This document shows positions 18,092 to 27,964 of a stretch of 64,000 nt of DNA, in pieces. This DNA comes from CAVXHV01 sp963761445. Its GTDB lineage: Bacteria; Planctomycetota; Planctomycetia; Isosphaerales; Isosphaeraceae. The notes beneath the pieces were generated by a model that made no database searches, was not told the origin of the DNA, and worked only from the letters and a program-made list of their open reading frames with translations. Position numbers and translations under genes: made by a program. The DNA lies in assembly GCA_963761445.1 (NCBI GenBank), contig CAVXHV010000001.1, positions 496,001 to 560,000 of the forward strand, given 5' to 3'. Position 1 is the stretch's first letter. Every line of letters starts with the position of its first letter.

Positions 18092-20170
18092 GCCGGCAGG
18101 AACTGGAGCAACCTGCTCCCGTCGCAGTCGCCGATCCGGTCTCGATGTTCCGGCGGCTCGCGGCCGGGCTTCCTGGTGACTTGCGGCGTTGTTTGCCCAC
18201 GATGATTGCGTATGAGATCTGTTTCCGGACCATCGCCGCCATGCTCGGGGCGCCGTTACTTGCCTGGGTGGTGGGAATGCTGGTGGCGAGATCGGGGTCA
18301 GCGGCTGTGAGCAACACCGCGATTGCTCGCTTCTTGTTGACGCCGGAGGGACTGGCGGCGGCGGTTGTGCTTGTCATGGCTTATCTCGTCGGTCAACTCT
18401 TGCTGACGGCGGGTTTGATGGCGATTGCGGCATTGGCACTCTCGGGCCGGCCGCTCTCCGTGGGGCATGCGATGGGGGTGGCGCTGCGCTCGAGCCTGAG
18501 CTTGTGTCGCGTGGGGGGAACCCGGCTGGTGGGTCTAGCGTGGTTCTTTGCGCCGTTCCTGGGCCTGGCGGCTTTGACGTACGGTCTTTCTGCTCACGGG
18601 CCATGACATCAATTACTACCTTGCCGAAAAGCCGCCTGCGTTTCTGGTCGCGGTTGGAATCGGAGGCTTGCTGGCTCTGGCATTGCTCTGGGTCGTGGCG
18701 GTGGAGTATGTGCACGGTCTTTTCGTCTTGCCGATTCTCTTGTTCGAGGGAGGGTCGGCCCGGACTGCAATCCGGTTGAGCCGGGCGAGGATGGCGGGTT
18801 GGTTCTGGACGATGGGGGGCTCGGTGCTGTCGTGGCACGCGGTTGTGGCGCTCTCGAGCCCGGTCGTGGGTCTGCTTTTCGCGTGGATCGCGCTTCGCCT
18901 GGTGGCGATGGCTGGACCGCACATGACGGTGCTGATACCGCTGGGGGTGGGGCTTCTCCTGGTGCAGGGCTGGCTGCTGGCCGTGCTGGCATTCGTGCAG
19001 ATTGCCGGGGCGAGCATTCTGACTGTGAGGTTTTACGACGAACGGACCGGCGGGTTGGCGGTGAGGTATGCGTCGGGTGAGGGTGCCGCCCCGGTGCGGC
19101 GGTACTTCGTGCCGTGGTGGGCGTGGGTGGTGGGGCTCTCGTACCTGGCGTTCTCGGTCGCGACGAGCGGGGCACAGCTTGTGGAGAACACGCGGGCGGG
19201 GCGTACGGCGTCGATCACAGCGCATCGCGGGGCATCGCGCGAGGCGCCCGAGAACTCGCTCTCGGCGATTCGGCGAGCAATCGAGCTGGGCGCCGACTTT
19301 GCGGAGATCGACGTCCACATGACGGCCGACGGCGTGCCGATCGTTGTGCACGACGAGGACTTCCAGAGGCTGGCTGGTGATCCGCGGCGGCCTGGCGACA
19401 TGACGCTCGAGCAGGTGCGTCGCCTCGATATCGGCTCAAAATTCGATCGCAAGTTTGCCGGGGAGCGCGTACCGACGCTGGAGGAGGCGATCGATGCGGC
19501 GCGAGGCAGGATCAAGCTCAACATCGAGCTGAAGCCGACGGCAGCCGATCGAGCTCAGCTTGCCCGGGCCGTTGCGAAGCTGATCCGCGACAAGCAATTT
19601 GAGAAGGACTGCTTCGTGACGTCGCTGGATCGGGAAGCGGTCGTGATCGCGTACCGCGAGAACGGCCGGCTGCGGACGGGGGCCATTGTGTCGGCCGCGA
19701 TTGGCGACGTGACGCGGCTCGAGGTCGATGTGCTCTCGGTTCGCACGGGTCTGATCAGCGACCTGTTGCTTGACCGGGCAAATACGGCTGGACGTGAAGT
19801 GCACGCGTGGACGGTTGACGACCCGGGAGAGATGGGGCGGCTCTTCGATCGAGGCGTTGACGGGATCATCACGAATGACCCGGCGACGGCGCGTGCGCGT
19901 GCGGTCTGGGCGAGACGAGTTGCCGGTCTGGAAACGGCTGGCTCTGAGCCTGCAAAGCCGGTTATCACACTGACGGCCTTGGCTTATGCGCAAACTTGCT
20001 GGCGAGACCGCGGTCAGTGGGACGGCGGAGTCTGGAGACCCGCGCCGAACCGTCGCCAACTCAGGGTCGGGAAGTTGTTTCCGGACCGTGCTAATCGAGG
20101 GCCGGGACGTCAGACGAAGAATCGGGTCTGGGCTTCGGCTTTGACCAGTTCGCGGGGCTGGTTCAGGTGA
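18088..20170 (+). CDS. Membrane-anchored glycerophosphodiester phosphodiesterase, frameshift near 18587
   Basis: The GTG at 18088 overlaps the upstream stop (GTGA). The N-terminal half has about six membrane helices and resembles the membrane domain fused to some GDPD proteins. The frame breaks near 18587 in a TTT run; with TT it reads GLLLTGHDINYYLAEKPP and continues. The C-terminal half is a GDPD domain: HRGASREAPENSL, the metal site EIDVHMTADGVPIVVHD, NIELK and TNDPATARA. GDPD enzymes hydrolyse glycerophosphodiesters from lipid turnover. The last ~70 residues after the domain look random and run 61 bases into the opposing DUF1501 gene, so the real C terminus may be earlier and another indel may lie near 19950. 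Confidence 0.85.
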
Positions 20171-21582
20171 TTGTAGACGATTGTGGCCGGATCGATGCCG
20201 AAGGCGTGGTAGATCGACGCCAGGAGCTCGCCGGGGTGGACGGGGTCGGACAGGGGTGCCGAGCCGGTCTTGTCGGATTGGCCGTGGATGTGGCCGCGGC
20301 GGATTCCGGCGCCGGCCAGAACCGCGGTGTAGCAATACGGCCAGTGATCGCGGCCATCGGCGCTGTTGCCGTTGCCGGAGGTGCTCACGCCTTTTTGCGG
20401 GCTGCGGCCGAACTCGCCGACGGCGACCACGAGTGTTGAGTCGAGCAGTCCGCGCTGATCCAGGTCGGTGAGCAGGCCGGAGAGGCCCTGGTCGAGCATG
20501 GGGCCGGAGCGGTCGCGCATGCGGTTGGTCAGATCGGTGTGGTGGTCCCAGGAATGATTGTCGGAGTTGGCGACCTTGGGCCAGATGACCTCGACGACCT
20601 TGGTGCCGGCTTCGATCAGGCGGCGGGCCAGGAGGCAGCTCTGGCCGAACGTGTTACGACCGTAGAGGTCGCGGATCGGGGCCGGCTCATCCTGAAGCTG
20701 GAAGGCATCGCGAGCGCGGCCGGAGACGATCAGGGAGAGGGCACGGTCGTAATACTCGGGGAGCTTGAAATCGGCGACGGCCTTGTCGATATCGGGCATG
20801 CCCGCGTTCAGGGCCTCACGAAGCTTGGCGCGGCGCCTGAGCCGCATGGCGAAGACCTCGGGCCGAAGCTGGAGGTCGTCGATCTTGATGCGGTCCATCT
20901 TGGCCAGGTCCATGTCGTCGCCATCGGGGTAGAGCGTGTACGGATCATAGGCCTTGCCGAGAAAGCCGGCCGCTCCACCCTTGCCGACGACGCCGCTTTC
21001 CTGAAGCGGACGTGGCAGCATCACAAAAGGCAGCATGGGCACCGTGGAGGGCTGCAGCTTGATGAGGTTGGAGCCGAAGTTCGGGAAATCCTTGGGGCTG
21101 GGGGGCTCGAGCTGGCCGGACGGGCTCACCTTGTCGGTGGTGTAGCCCGTCATCATCTGATAGATCGCCGCGGTGTGATTGAACAGTCCGTTGGGCGTGT
21201 AGCTCATCGACCGGATGAACGTGAATTTGTCGGTGATCGCAGCGAGCTTGGGCAAGACCTCGGTTACCTGGATGCCCGGAACCTTGGTCGCGATGGGCTT
21301 GAAAACGCTGCGGACGTTATCGGGGACGTTTTCCTTGGGGTCCCAGAGGTCGAGATGGCTGGGCCCGCCTTGCAGATAGACCATGATGATGCTCTTGGCC
21401 TTACCCCAGCCAGGGCCTCGGTTTGGCTCTGCCGCCCGCGCCGCGATCGCCTGCAGCTCGAGCATCGAGCCGAGCCCCAGACCGAGCAGGCCTGAGCCCC
21501 CGACCCGGAGAATGTCGCGCCGCGTGACGCCCAGTTGCTCATCGCAGAGATCTTTGCCAGGTCGTCCGGGTACGATGATCAT
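20110..21582 (-). CDS. DUF1501 family protein (Tat-exported, sulfatase-like fold)
   Basis: DUF1501 proteins are abundant in planctomycetes and resemble the alkaline-phosphatase/sulfatase superfamily; their activity is not established. From ATG 21582 the protein starts MIIVPGRPGKDLCDE and has a Tat-type leader (VTRRDILRVGGSGLLGLGLG). Typical blocks: KSIIMVYLQGGPSHLDLWDPK, FIRSMSYTP, GVVGKGGAAGFLG, LLARRLIEAGTKVVEV, WDHHTDL and the C-terminal GRDHWPYCYTAVLAGAGI. About 490 residues, normal length. The usual DUF1549/DUF1553 partner gene is not adjacent. An upstream start at 21657 is possible but adds a non-conserved leader. Confidence 0.93.
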   Translation of the reverse strand: MIIVPGRPGKDLCDEQLGVTRRDILRVGGSGLLGLGLGSMLELQAIAARAAEPNRGPGWGKAKSIIMVYLQGGPSHLDLWDPKENVPDNVRSVFKPIATKVPGIQVTEVLPKLAAITDKFTFIRSMSYTPNGLFNHTAAIYQMMTGYTTDKVSPSGQLEPPSPKDFPNFGSNLIKLQPSTVPMLPFVMLPRPLQESGVVGKGGAAGFLGKAYDPYTLYPDGDDMDLAKMDRIKIDDLQLRPEVFAMRLRRRAKLREALNAGMPDIDKAVADFKLPEYYDRALSLIVSGRARDAFQLQDEPAPIRDLYGRNTFGQSCLLARRLIEAGTKVVEVIWPKVANSDNHSWDHHTDLTNRMRDRSGPMLDQGLSGLLTDLDQRGLLDSTLVVAVGEFGRSPQKGVSTSGNGNSADGRDHWPYCYTAVLAGAGIRRGHIHGQSDKTGSAPLSDPVHPGELLASIYHAFGIDPATIVYNHLNQPRELVKAEAQTRFFV

Positions 21583-21740
21583 GGTTTTGCTCCAAAGCGT
21601 TGGGTGGGCGCAATTACAGGCAGGATCGGAGCCCAGGGGCTGATTCGGAGAGTTCAAACAAATATTGTATCGTGGTGGAAGGGATTTGTCCTCCCAAAAA
21701 AACTGGGGATTTTGGAGTTCGCAGCCGGAACTGAGTCGAT

Positions 21741-22340
21741 CTAGCCGGCGAGCCAGATTTTGCGGATCACGCCGAGCTTGCGCTCAACCGACCGCAGGCC
21801 GCAGCCCAGGCGCCGCGCGATCTCGTTGTTGCTCTCGCCATCGAGCTTCCAGATGGCGATCTGGCGGAGTTCGTGGTCGCGCAGGCGATCGAGCCTGCGG
21901 CGGCAATCCTCGGTCATGAGCACGGCCGTCTCAGGACCGGGCTTGTGGTCGGCGGCGAGGGCGAGGGTGTCGCGCTCGTCCAGGCCGGCGGCCTGGCGCG
22001 TGCGGCCGCCACCGCGTTTTCGCCGTTGCTCGTGACGCTGTTGATCGACGGCTTTCTGGCGCACGATGGTCGCGAGCAAGCGCCAGAGGTCATTGCGGGC
22101 GGCCAGTTGCGGGAAGCGGCCGGCGGTCGCGCCCAGCCAGAGGCAATGGAAGGCGCTCAACGCGACGTCTTCCTCGTCGTTCACCGTACGCGGGGCGTGG
22201 CCGAGGCGTTTGCGGGCGAAACGCACCAGGCTGCCTGAGAAACGCTGCCAGATGGTGCCGGCCGCCGTCTGGTCGCCGGCCTTCAAGGATTGAATGCACA
22301 GCGTGACCGAACCTGCTTCGTCGCCGTTGTTTGCGTTCAT
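21741..22340 (-). CDS. ECF-type RNA polymerase sigma factor (planctomycete type)
   Basis: From ATG 22340 (MNANNGDEAGSV) the ~199-residue protein shows a region-2-like segment (IWQRFSGSLVRFARKRLG, then EDVALSAFHCLWLG) and a region-4 helix-turn-helix (RQIAIWKLDGESNNEIARRLGCGLRSVERKL). These fit the ECF sigma branch common in planctomycetes. No anti-sigma gene adjoins it; upstream on the same strand lies the GDPLPT repeat gene and then the WD40 kinase, which could be a regulator or target (inference). Confidence 0.88.
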   Translation of the reverse strand: MNANNGDEAGSVTLCIQSLKAGDQTAAGTIWQRFSGSLVRFARKRLGHAPRTVNDEEDVALSAFHCLWLGATAGRFPQLAARNDLWRLLATIVRQKAVDQQRHEQRRKRGGGRTRQAAGLDERDTLALAADHKPGPETAVLMTEDCRRRLDRLRDHELRQIAIWKLDGESNNEIARRLGCGLRSVERKLGVIRKIWLAG

Positions 22341-22567
22341 TGGAGGCTCCATCGCCGCGGCCGTTCTTCCGCCCTGCACAGTGCAGGTGTCCGACCCGCG
22401 TCAATCTAGTCATCGCTCGCGACATCGCGAACCTTAATCGATTTTTTAGCTGGCTGGACCGCGGATCGGGTATCGAAACCAGCAAGCGAAGCGGCCCGGG
22501 AGGGCCGCTCGCTGGTTCTGGGCTGGACTGGCTGTATCGTCGGGGAGGGTCGATTTCCTCGACTGCC

Positions 22568-23354
22568 TCATCTCGCCAAGCCGGTGGGATGAGAAGCGCC
22601 GTAAACGAACTTGGCCGTCGGAAGCGGGTCGCCGCCCACGATGATCTTGGCGGTCGGGAGGGGGTTGGTGGGAAGCGGATCGCCGTCCTGCGTTGCCGTT
22701 GCTGTTGCTGTGGCAGTGGCAGTGGGGAGCGGGTCGCCGCTGAGGACGGCCTTGGCGGTGGGCAGCGGGTTGGTGGGAAGCGTATCGCCGCTGAAGATGC
22801 CCTTGGCGGTGGGAAGCGGATCGCCGCTGAAGATGCCCTTGGCGGTGGGCGTGGGATTGGTGGGAAGCGGATCGCCGCTGAGGATGGCCTTGGCGGTGGG
22901 TATGGGATTGGTCGGGAGCGGATCGCCGCTGAAGATGGCCTTGGCGGTGGGCAGCGGGATTGGTCGGGAGCGGATCGCCGCTGAAGATGCCCTTGGCGGT
23001 GGGCAGCGGATTGGTCGGGAGCGGGTCGCCGCTGAGGATGGCCTTGGCGGTGGGCATGGGATTGGTCGGGAGCGGATCGCCGCTGAAGATGGCCTTGGCG
23101 GTGGGCATGGGATTGGTCGGGAGCGGATCGCCGCTGAGGATGGCCTTGGCGGTGGGCATGGGATTGGTCGGGAGCGGGTCGCCGGCCAGGATCCGGGTGA
23201 ATTCGACCGGGCTGACGGGACCGCTTGTTGGCCGGTCCATCGTGACCACGACGGCCGCGACGGGGGCCACGTCGGGAGGAGCGACGGTGCTCATCAGAAC
23301 CTTGGTTTCGAACTGCTCGAGCGTCAAATTCAGGCGGCGGCGTTTTGCGTTCAT
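22568..23354 (-). CDS. GDPLPT tandem-repeat protein, frameshift near 22962
   Basis: Start ATG 23354. The N terminus MNAKRRRLNLTLEQFETKV then LMS resembles the planctomycete LE-x-R-x-LLS surface/export motif. After a short linker come twelve units of the form GDPLPT-NPxPT-AKxI(L/F)S, mostly 17 residues (51 bp), some shortened to GDPLPTAKGIFS and one carrying a TATATATATA run. A GGG instead of GG near 22962 shifts the frame; corrected, the repeats continue to GASHPTGLAR and a stop at 22568, about 262 residues. No known domain. The repeats are Pro/Thr-rich and likely extended and extracytoplasmic (inference). Function unknown. Confidence 0.7.
22600..23200 (-). repeat. Array of about 51-bp tandem coding repeats
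   Basis: Twelve units recur, each marked on the plus strand by a GCGG(A/G)TCGCC core followed by GCTGA(A/G)GATG and CTTGGCGGTGGG. Those toward the right side (23000-23200) are nearly identical, those toward the left are diverged or shortened, as expected for expansion from the N-terminal coding end. Confidence 0.85.
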
Positions 23355-23491
23355 GGCGAGTTTTCTCCGTGATCGAAGGTGTAGGATGCGCCCCGCACCT
23401 GCGGGGCGACGTGTCTTTTCCGCGAGTGTCATCCGCGGAACAGCCTTCAACCGACAAGGGTCTCTTCGACCCGCCAGCCCACCGGCGAAAT

Positions 23492-26400
23492 TTATCGGCT
23501 GGAGCGAGATCGCGCAACTTCGGGCGCTTCTCGTGCCAGGCCGCGGCGCTCTTCCGGGGACCGGGAGTCCCAGATGCGGACGGTGAAGTCGCCGGAGCCG
23601 GAAGCGAGCATGGTTCCATCGGGGCTGAACGCGACGGCGTGAACGTAAGCCGAATGGCCGCGAAGCTCGATCACTTCGTCAAAAGTGGCGGTGTCCCAGA
23701 CGCGCACAATATTGTCGATGCAGCCGGTGGCCAGCCGTGATCCATCGGGGTTGAAGGCCGCGGAGAAGACGGCGCCCGGGTGTTTGAGTACTCCGAGGCT
23801 CGAGAGTGTCTTGGCGTCCCAGAGCCGGGCGGTCGTATCGAACGAGGCCGACGCGATCTTGCGGCCGTCGGCACTATAGGCAACCCGGACGACCGATTTG
23901 TCGTGGCCGCGCAATACGCCGAGCGAGGTGCGCAGGGCGACATCCCAGATCCGGATTGTTCCGTCTGAGTAGCCGCAGACGAGGCGGGAGCCATCGGGAC
24001 TGAAGGCCATGTCGTTGGTACCGGGGCCGGGCTGGACGAGGTCGACGGCTGGGGAGCGTTCTGACAGAGTGAAGAGTTGTGCAAAACCGTTGGGGCCGCC
24101 GGTGACTGCTACGAGGTCTCCCTGAGGAGCGAAAGCGATCCGGTGCTCGGAGAGTGGGCCGCCGGCGAACGCGGGGCTCGCGGTGCTCTGGGCCGTATCC
24201 AGGTTCCAGATATAGACGCGCTGGTCGCGAGCCGCCGAAGCAAGCGTTCGGCCGTCGGGGTGGAACGTCACCGCTGTAACGATTTCGGACGGATGGCGGA
24301 GAACCCGCAGCGCGCGGCCAGCCGGCACATCCCAGAGCCGAATGACGCCGTCCCACCCGACAGAGGCAAGCTCGCGGCCCGACGGGCTGAAAGCGACGTC
24401 GTAGACGAAGCTGGTGTGCCGCCCGAGCACGCCTGCGTTCTTCACGCGCTCGAGGTCCCAGATGTGAACCGTTGCGCCAGACCCGATGCTGGCCAAAAGC
24501 GAGCCGTCGGGCGTGGCGAGCGCGAATTGCTCCACCTGGGTTTCCCCGCGAAAGGCTCCAAACAGCTCGCGGTTTTGCGTATCCCAGAGGCGGAGCGAGC
24601 CGTCGAGGGAGGCGGAGACGAGGTGACGGCCGTCAGGGTGAAAGGAAGCCGCCGTGACCCTGGCCAGGTGACCTTGGAGCGTGGCCATCGATTGTCCCGT
24701 TGCCGTGTCCCAGAGCCGCAAACTCTGGTCGTAGGAGGAGGAGACGATCCGGCGGCCGTCGGGACTGAACTCCAGGGCGCAGACGGTGTTGGTATGCCCG
24801 TCCATCGTGGCGAGCAGCTTGGCGGTGGCCGTTTCCCAGAGCCAGACGCGGTTCTGGGGGTAGTCGGTTCCCGCCGCGAGCCGCGAGCCGTCGGCGCTGA
24901 ATGCCAGCGCCTCCACGCCGGCATTGCCGCAGTCGAGCGAAGAGAGAAGGATGCCGGAGTCGACGTTCCACAATTGCACACGGTTCGAGCGGCCGACGGC
25001 CAGCAGGTTTCCGTGGGGGCTCAGCTTCACGACGCTTCGTTCGTTCGCGGCGGGGATGGTGGTCTGTAGTACGCGCCGGTTCACATTCCAGATTTGCACA
25101 TCGGGGCCCGACGAATGGATGGCCAGCCGGGACCCGTCATCGCTCAAATACATCTTGACGACTGGCTTGGCGTGATCGCGCAGCAGGGCGAGCGGGCGGC
25201 CGGTCGCGCCGTCCCACAAGCGTACGGTTCTATCGGCCGAGCACGACGCGAGCAGGCTGCCGTCCTTGCTCCAGGCGATGGCCAGAACCTCGGCCTCGTG
25301 ACCGCGCAATGCGGCGATCTCGCGGCCGGCGACGACGGCACGCATGTGGAGGACAGACTCGTGGGCGGCGGCAAAAATCACGCGGGTGCAGTCGGGACTG
25401 AGGAGAACGAGGCCGGGGAGGGCGCGGGGCGGCTGGAAGGCGGCCAGGGAGTTGTCGAGCTGTCCTGTCAGATAGCGCCACTCCCAGTTGCGAAATTCCG
25501 TGGGGCTGGAATCGAGGAGCCGGCGGGCGGTTTCGGTGTGGTTCAATTGCAGTGCACCGGCGGCCGCCGTGATGTCAGCGCGATAGCGGGCCTGTGCTCG
25601 GCATTGCTGCTTTGGCGCGCGAGGATATTGGCGCGTTCGGCTGCCAGCCAGAGCGTGGTGAGACCGGCCAGGGCCAGTATGACGACCAGAACCAGAGACG
25701 CGGCGAGGGCGGCGAGACGGGGCTGGCGGCGGGCCCATTTGAGCAAACGTTCGCCCACGTGGGGAGGCCGTGCGAGTATCGGCTCGCGCGAGGAAGCGAC
25801 GGAGGTCTTCGCCCAGAGCCGCGGCGGTGCGGTAGCGGTGCGTGGGGTCTTTCTCGATCGACTTGAGGACGATGGTGTCCAGGTCACGAGGGATGCGCGA
25901 CTTGATTCGCCGAGGCGCGACTGGCGGGTCGGAGGCCGATGCGCGAAGCACGGCCGCGGGGCTCTCGGCGCGGAAGGGGGGGCGCCCGGTCAAGAGCTGG
26001 TAAAGAATCACGCCCAGCGCGTAGATATCCACCGGCGGGCCGAGGAGCCGTGAGTCGCCGATGGCTTGTTCGGGAGCCATGTACTCGGGCGTGCCCACGA
26101 CAAAGCCGGTCCTGGTGAGACCGGACTGGTCGCGCAGGCTGCGGGCAAGGCCGAAGTCGGTGATCTTGGGCGTGACTCCCGCCAAGGAGCTGACGGCTAT
26201 GGCTGGCTTTTCATCGGAAGCATTGCCGTCGTCGCCGGGCTGCATGAGAATGTTGGCGGGTTTCAGATCGCGGTGGAGCACTCCCTGCCGGTGGGCGGAG
26301 TCGATGGCGTGGGCGAGGGTTGCGATCAGTCGGGCCGCCTGATCGGGTGGCCAGGCGGTGCCGTCAAGCCGATCGGCGAGCGTGCCGCCTTCCACCCATT

Positions 26401-27016
26401 CCATGGAAAGATAAGGCCGGCCGCTCAGGTGGCCGATCTCGTGCAACTGGACGATGTTGACGTGCTTGACGCGGGCGGCGAGCTCGGCCTCGCGGAGGAA
26501 CCGGAGTCGATCCGATTCGGCGGCGAACTCGCCGGAGAGGATCATTTTGAGGGCGACCAGGCGGTTCAGGCGGCGATGGCGGGCTTTGTACACGACGCCC
26601 ATGCCGCCGCGGCCCACCTCGGCCAGGATCTCGTAGTCGCCGACCCACCAGGCGGCTGGTGGCGTGGCGGGGTCAAGTGTGGGGTTCGAGAGAGGATGAG
26701 ACTCCGGCGGCGGGATTGCTCGACCCGTGATTGCCTCGCGAGCGCGGCCTCGCCGCAGGGCGCGAACGGCCGATTCTCGGTCTGATGCATCCTCCGGGCT
26801 GTTGATTTCGGGCGACCTGGACTTTCGCAATCGCGCCACCAGGACGTCGCGCGCCGCGAGGCTCTCGAGTGCGGCACAGCAATGCTCGCAAGCGAGGAGA
26901 TGAGCACCGATGGATTCGAGCTCGGCCGGGCCGACCGCTCCGAGCGAGAAGGCGTGCAGTTGATTCTGAGTGGGATGGTCGCCGGAGTCCGGCTCATGCA
27001 TCGCAGGATCTCGCAC
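23492..27016 (-). CDS. Transmembrane Ser/Thr protein kinase with C-terminal WD40 repeats
   Basis: A 1174-residue Hanks-type kinase. The N terminus has a zinc-finger-like H-x3-C-x2-C (HLLACEHCC, residues 39-46) as in anti-sigma domains. The kinase domain spans about residues 126-410: GRGGMGVVY, VALK, HRDLKPAN, DFGLAR, GTPEYMAPEQ. The rest is about a dozen WD40 repeats (for example LWDTATGQSMATLQGH). Between 25587 and 25792 the frame is displaced by two compensating indels: the other frame there gives ARPPHVGERLLKWARRQP and a membrane helix (LAALAASLVLVVILALAGL), so the real protein is a single-pass receptor kinase with external WD40 domain. An ECF sigma gene lies 52 bp upstream, a known planctomycete pairing. 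Confidence 0.92.
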   Translation of the reverse strand: MRDPAMHEPDSGDHPTQNQLHAFSLGAVGPAELESIGAHLLACEHCCAALESLAARDVLVARLRKSRSPEINSPEDASDRESAVRALRRGRAREAITGRAIPPPESHPLSNPTLDPATPPAAWWVGDYEILAEVGRGGMGVVYKARHRRLNRLVALKMILSGEFAAESDRLRFLREAELAARVKHVNIVQLHEIGHLSGRPYLSMEWVEGGTLADRLDGTAWPPDQAARLIATLAHAIDSAHRQGVLHRDLKPANILMQPGDDGNASDEKPAIAVSSLAGVTPKITDFGLARSLRDQSGLTRTGFVVGTPEYMAPEQAIGDSRLLGPPVDIYALGVILYQLLTGRPPFRAESPAAVLRASASDPPVAPRRIKSRIPRDLDTIVLKSIEKDPTHRYRTAAALGEDLRRFLARADTRTASPRGRTFAQMGPPPAPSRRPRRVSGSGRHTGPGRSHHALAGSRTRQYPRAPKQQCRAQARYRADITAAAGALQLNHTETARRLLDSSPTEFRNWEWRYLTGQLDNSLAAFQPPRALPGLVLLSPDCTRVIFAAAHESVLHMRAVVAGREIAALRGHEAEVLAIAWSKDGSLLASCSADRTVRLWDGATGRPLALLRDHAKPVVKMYLSDDGSRLAIHSSGPDVQIWNVNRRVLQTTIPAANERSVVKLSPHGNLLAVGRSNRVQLWNVDSGILLSSLDCGNAGVEALAFSADGSRLAAGTDYPQNRVWLWETATAKLLATMDGHTNTVCALEFSPDGRRIVSSSYDQSLRLWDTATGQSMATLQGHLARVTAASFHPDGRHLVSASLDGSLRLWDTQNRELFGAFRGETQVEQFALATPDGSLLASIGSGATVHIWDLERVKNAGVLGRHTSFVYDVAFSPSGRELASVGWDGVIRLWDVPAGRALRVLRHPSEIVTAVTFHPDGRTLASAARDQRVYIWNLDTAQSTASPAFAGGPLSEHRIAFAPQGDLVAVTGGPNGFAQLFTLSERSPAVDLVQPGPGTNDMAFSPDGSRLVCGYSDGTIRIWDVALRTSLGVLRGHDKSVVRVAYSADGRKIASASFDTTARLWDAKTLSSLGVLKHPGAVFSAAFNPDGSRLATGCIDNIVRVWDTATFDEVIELRGHSAYVHAVAFSPDGTMLASGSGDFTVRIWDSRSPEERRGLAREAPEVARSRSSR

Positions 27017-27068
27017 AGGCGGATGGGCTGAATTCGTTCCTCTTCAAACGGGACTGGCGGCGCAGAAC

Positions 27069-27671
27069 TCACACGAGCTCGGTGCCGTTTGAGTCGATCA
27101 AGCCGGCGGCCTCCTCGCGAATGCGCTGCAGGACGCGAGACTTGGCCACGTAGACGGCCGCGACGGTCATTCCGAGCTCGGCGGCCACCTCGGCGCCGCT
27201 GGCGTCGTCCAACGTGAGGCGGCGAAAGGCCTGGAAGGTCTTGGGCTCGAATTCCTGCTCGACCAGGTCAAAGAGGCATCGAAGGACGTAACGGTCGTGC
27301 TCTTCGTCCCAATGACGATTGAGCGCGCTATCCGGGTCAGTGACCTCCTGCAGGATCTCATCGACGCTGCTGCCGCCGGTGGCCGGCGCCCGCGAGTTGC
27401 GCGACCGCCAGTAGTCGCTCAACCGGTTGGCGGCGATGGTGCGAAGCCACGACCGGAAGGCGCCGGGATGACCGGGGTGCCGGAACGACGGGAGGGACTT
27501 GACGACCGAGACCAGGATTTCCTGTGTCAAGTCGTCGCGGTCGCGCTCGGGGAAACTCTGGTGTCTTAGCCAGTTGGTCAGGAAGGGCCGGTACAGATCG
27601 GCGAGGTCTTTCCACGAAGCCTCGTCGCCTGCCTGCGCCCGGATCAGAAGGCTCTGTCGAGTCACGCTCAT
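27069..27671 (-). CDS. ECF-type RNA polymerase sigma factor
   Basis: The 200-residue protein starts MSVTRQSLLIRAQAGDEASW. Region 2: FLTNWLRHQSFPERDRDDLTQEILVSV and FRSWLRTIAANRLSDYWRSR. Region 4: FRRLTLDDASGAEVAAELGMTVAAVYVAKSRVLQRIREE. Length is normal for this class. The WD40 kinase follows directly on the same strand, so the sigma factor and kinase probably form one signalling unit in which the kinase or its zinc-finger N terminus controls sigma activity (inference). Confidence 0.93.
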   Translation of the reverse strand: MSVTRQSLLIRAQAGDEASWKDLADLYRPFLTNWLRHQSFPERDRDDLTQEILVSVVKSLPSFRHPGHPGAFRSWLRTIAANRLSDYWRSRNSRAPATGGSSVDEILQEVTDPDSALNRHWDEEHDRYVLRCLFDLVEQEFEPKTFQAFRRLTLDDASGAEVAAELGMTVAAVYVAKSRVLQRIREEAAGLIDSNGTELV

Positions 27672-27964
27672 TGTGGAATCTCTCGCAGGCCCGAATTCGC
27701 GCCGTTGTCGAACGTTCGGTCTCTCGTGCGATTGTAACAGTTTCGGGGACAGACCGCAGCGTTTGCGGAATTGGAGCGTAACCCGGCTGGCGGCCTGCGC
27801 GTTTTGTCGCGTTCCGAGGAGATGCTGAAAGGTTTGGGGCCCGGACTACGCTTAATCTGGTATGCGGATCAGAGGTCACCGTGAGGGTGACCGGGACGAT
27901 GCACGCATGCGGCGATGCGGATCCCAAACCCGCGTTTCGTTTCACTTCATCGCGGAGACACAAC

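Noticed and set aside
20539..21495. Long plus-strand frame opposite DUF1501
   Set aside because: Shadow of the DUF1501 gene, which has family motifs and a Tat leader.
22600..23200. Possible CRISPR array (regular 51-bp units)
   Set aside because: Units are contiguous and coding, without unique spacers; no cas genes nearby.
22611..23586. Plus-strand repeats reading SGSPLKMALAVGMGLVG
   Set aside because: Antisense reading of the same repeats, without a signal or start context.
22090..23619. Minus-strand frame rich in Pro, Arg and His over the repeat region
   Set aside because: It is an out-of-frame reading of the GDPLPT repeats; the frame with the export motif and regular units is better supported.
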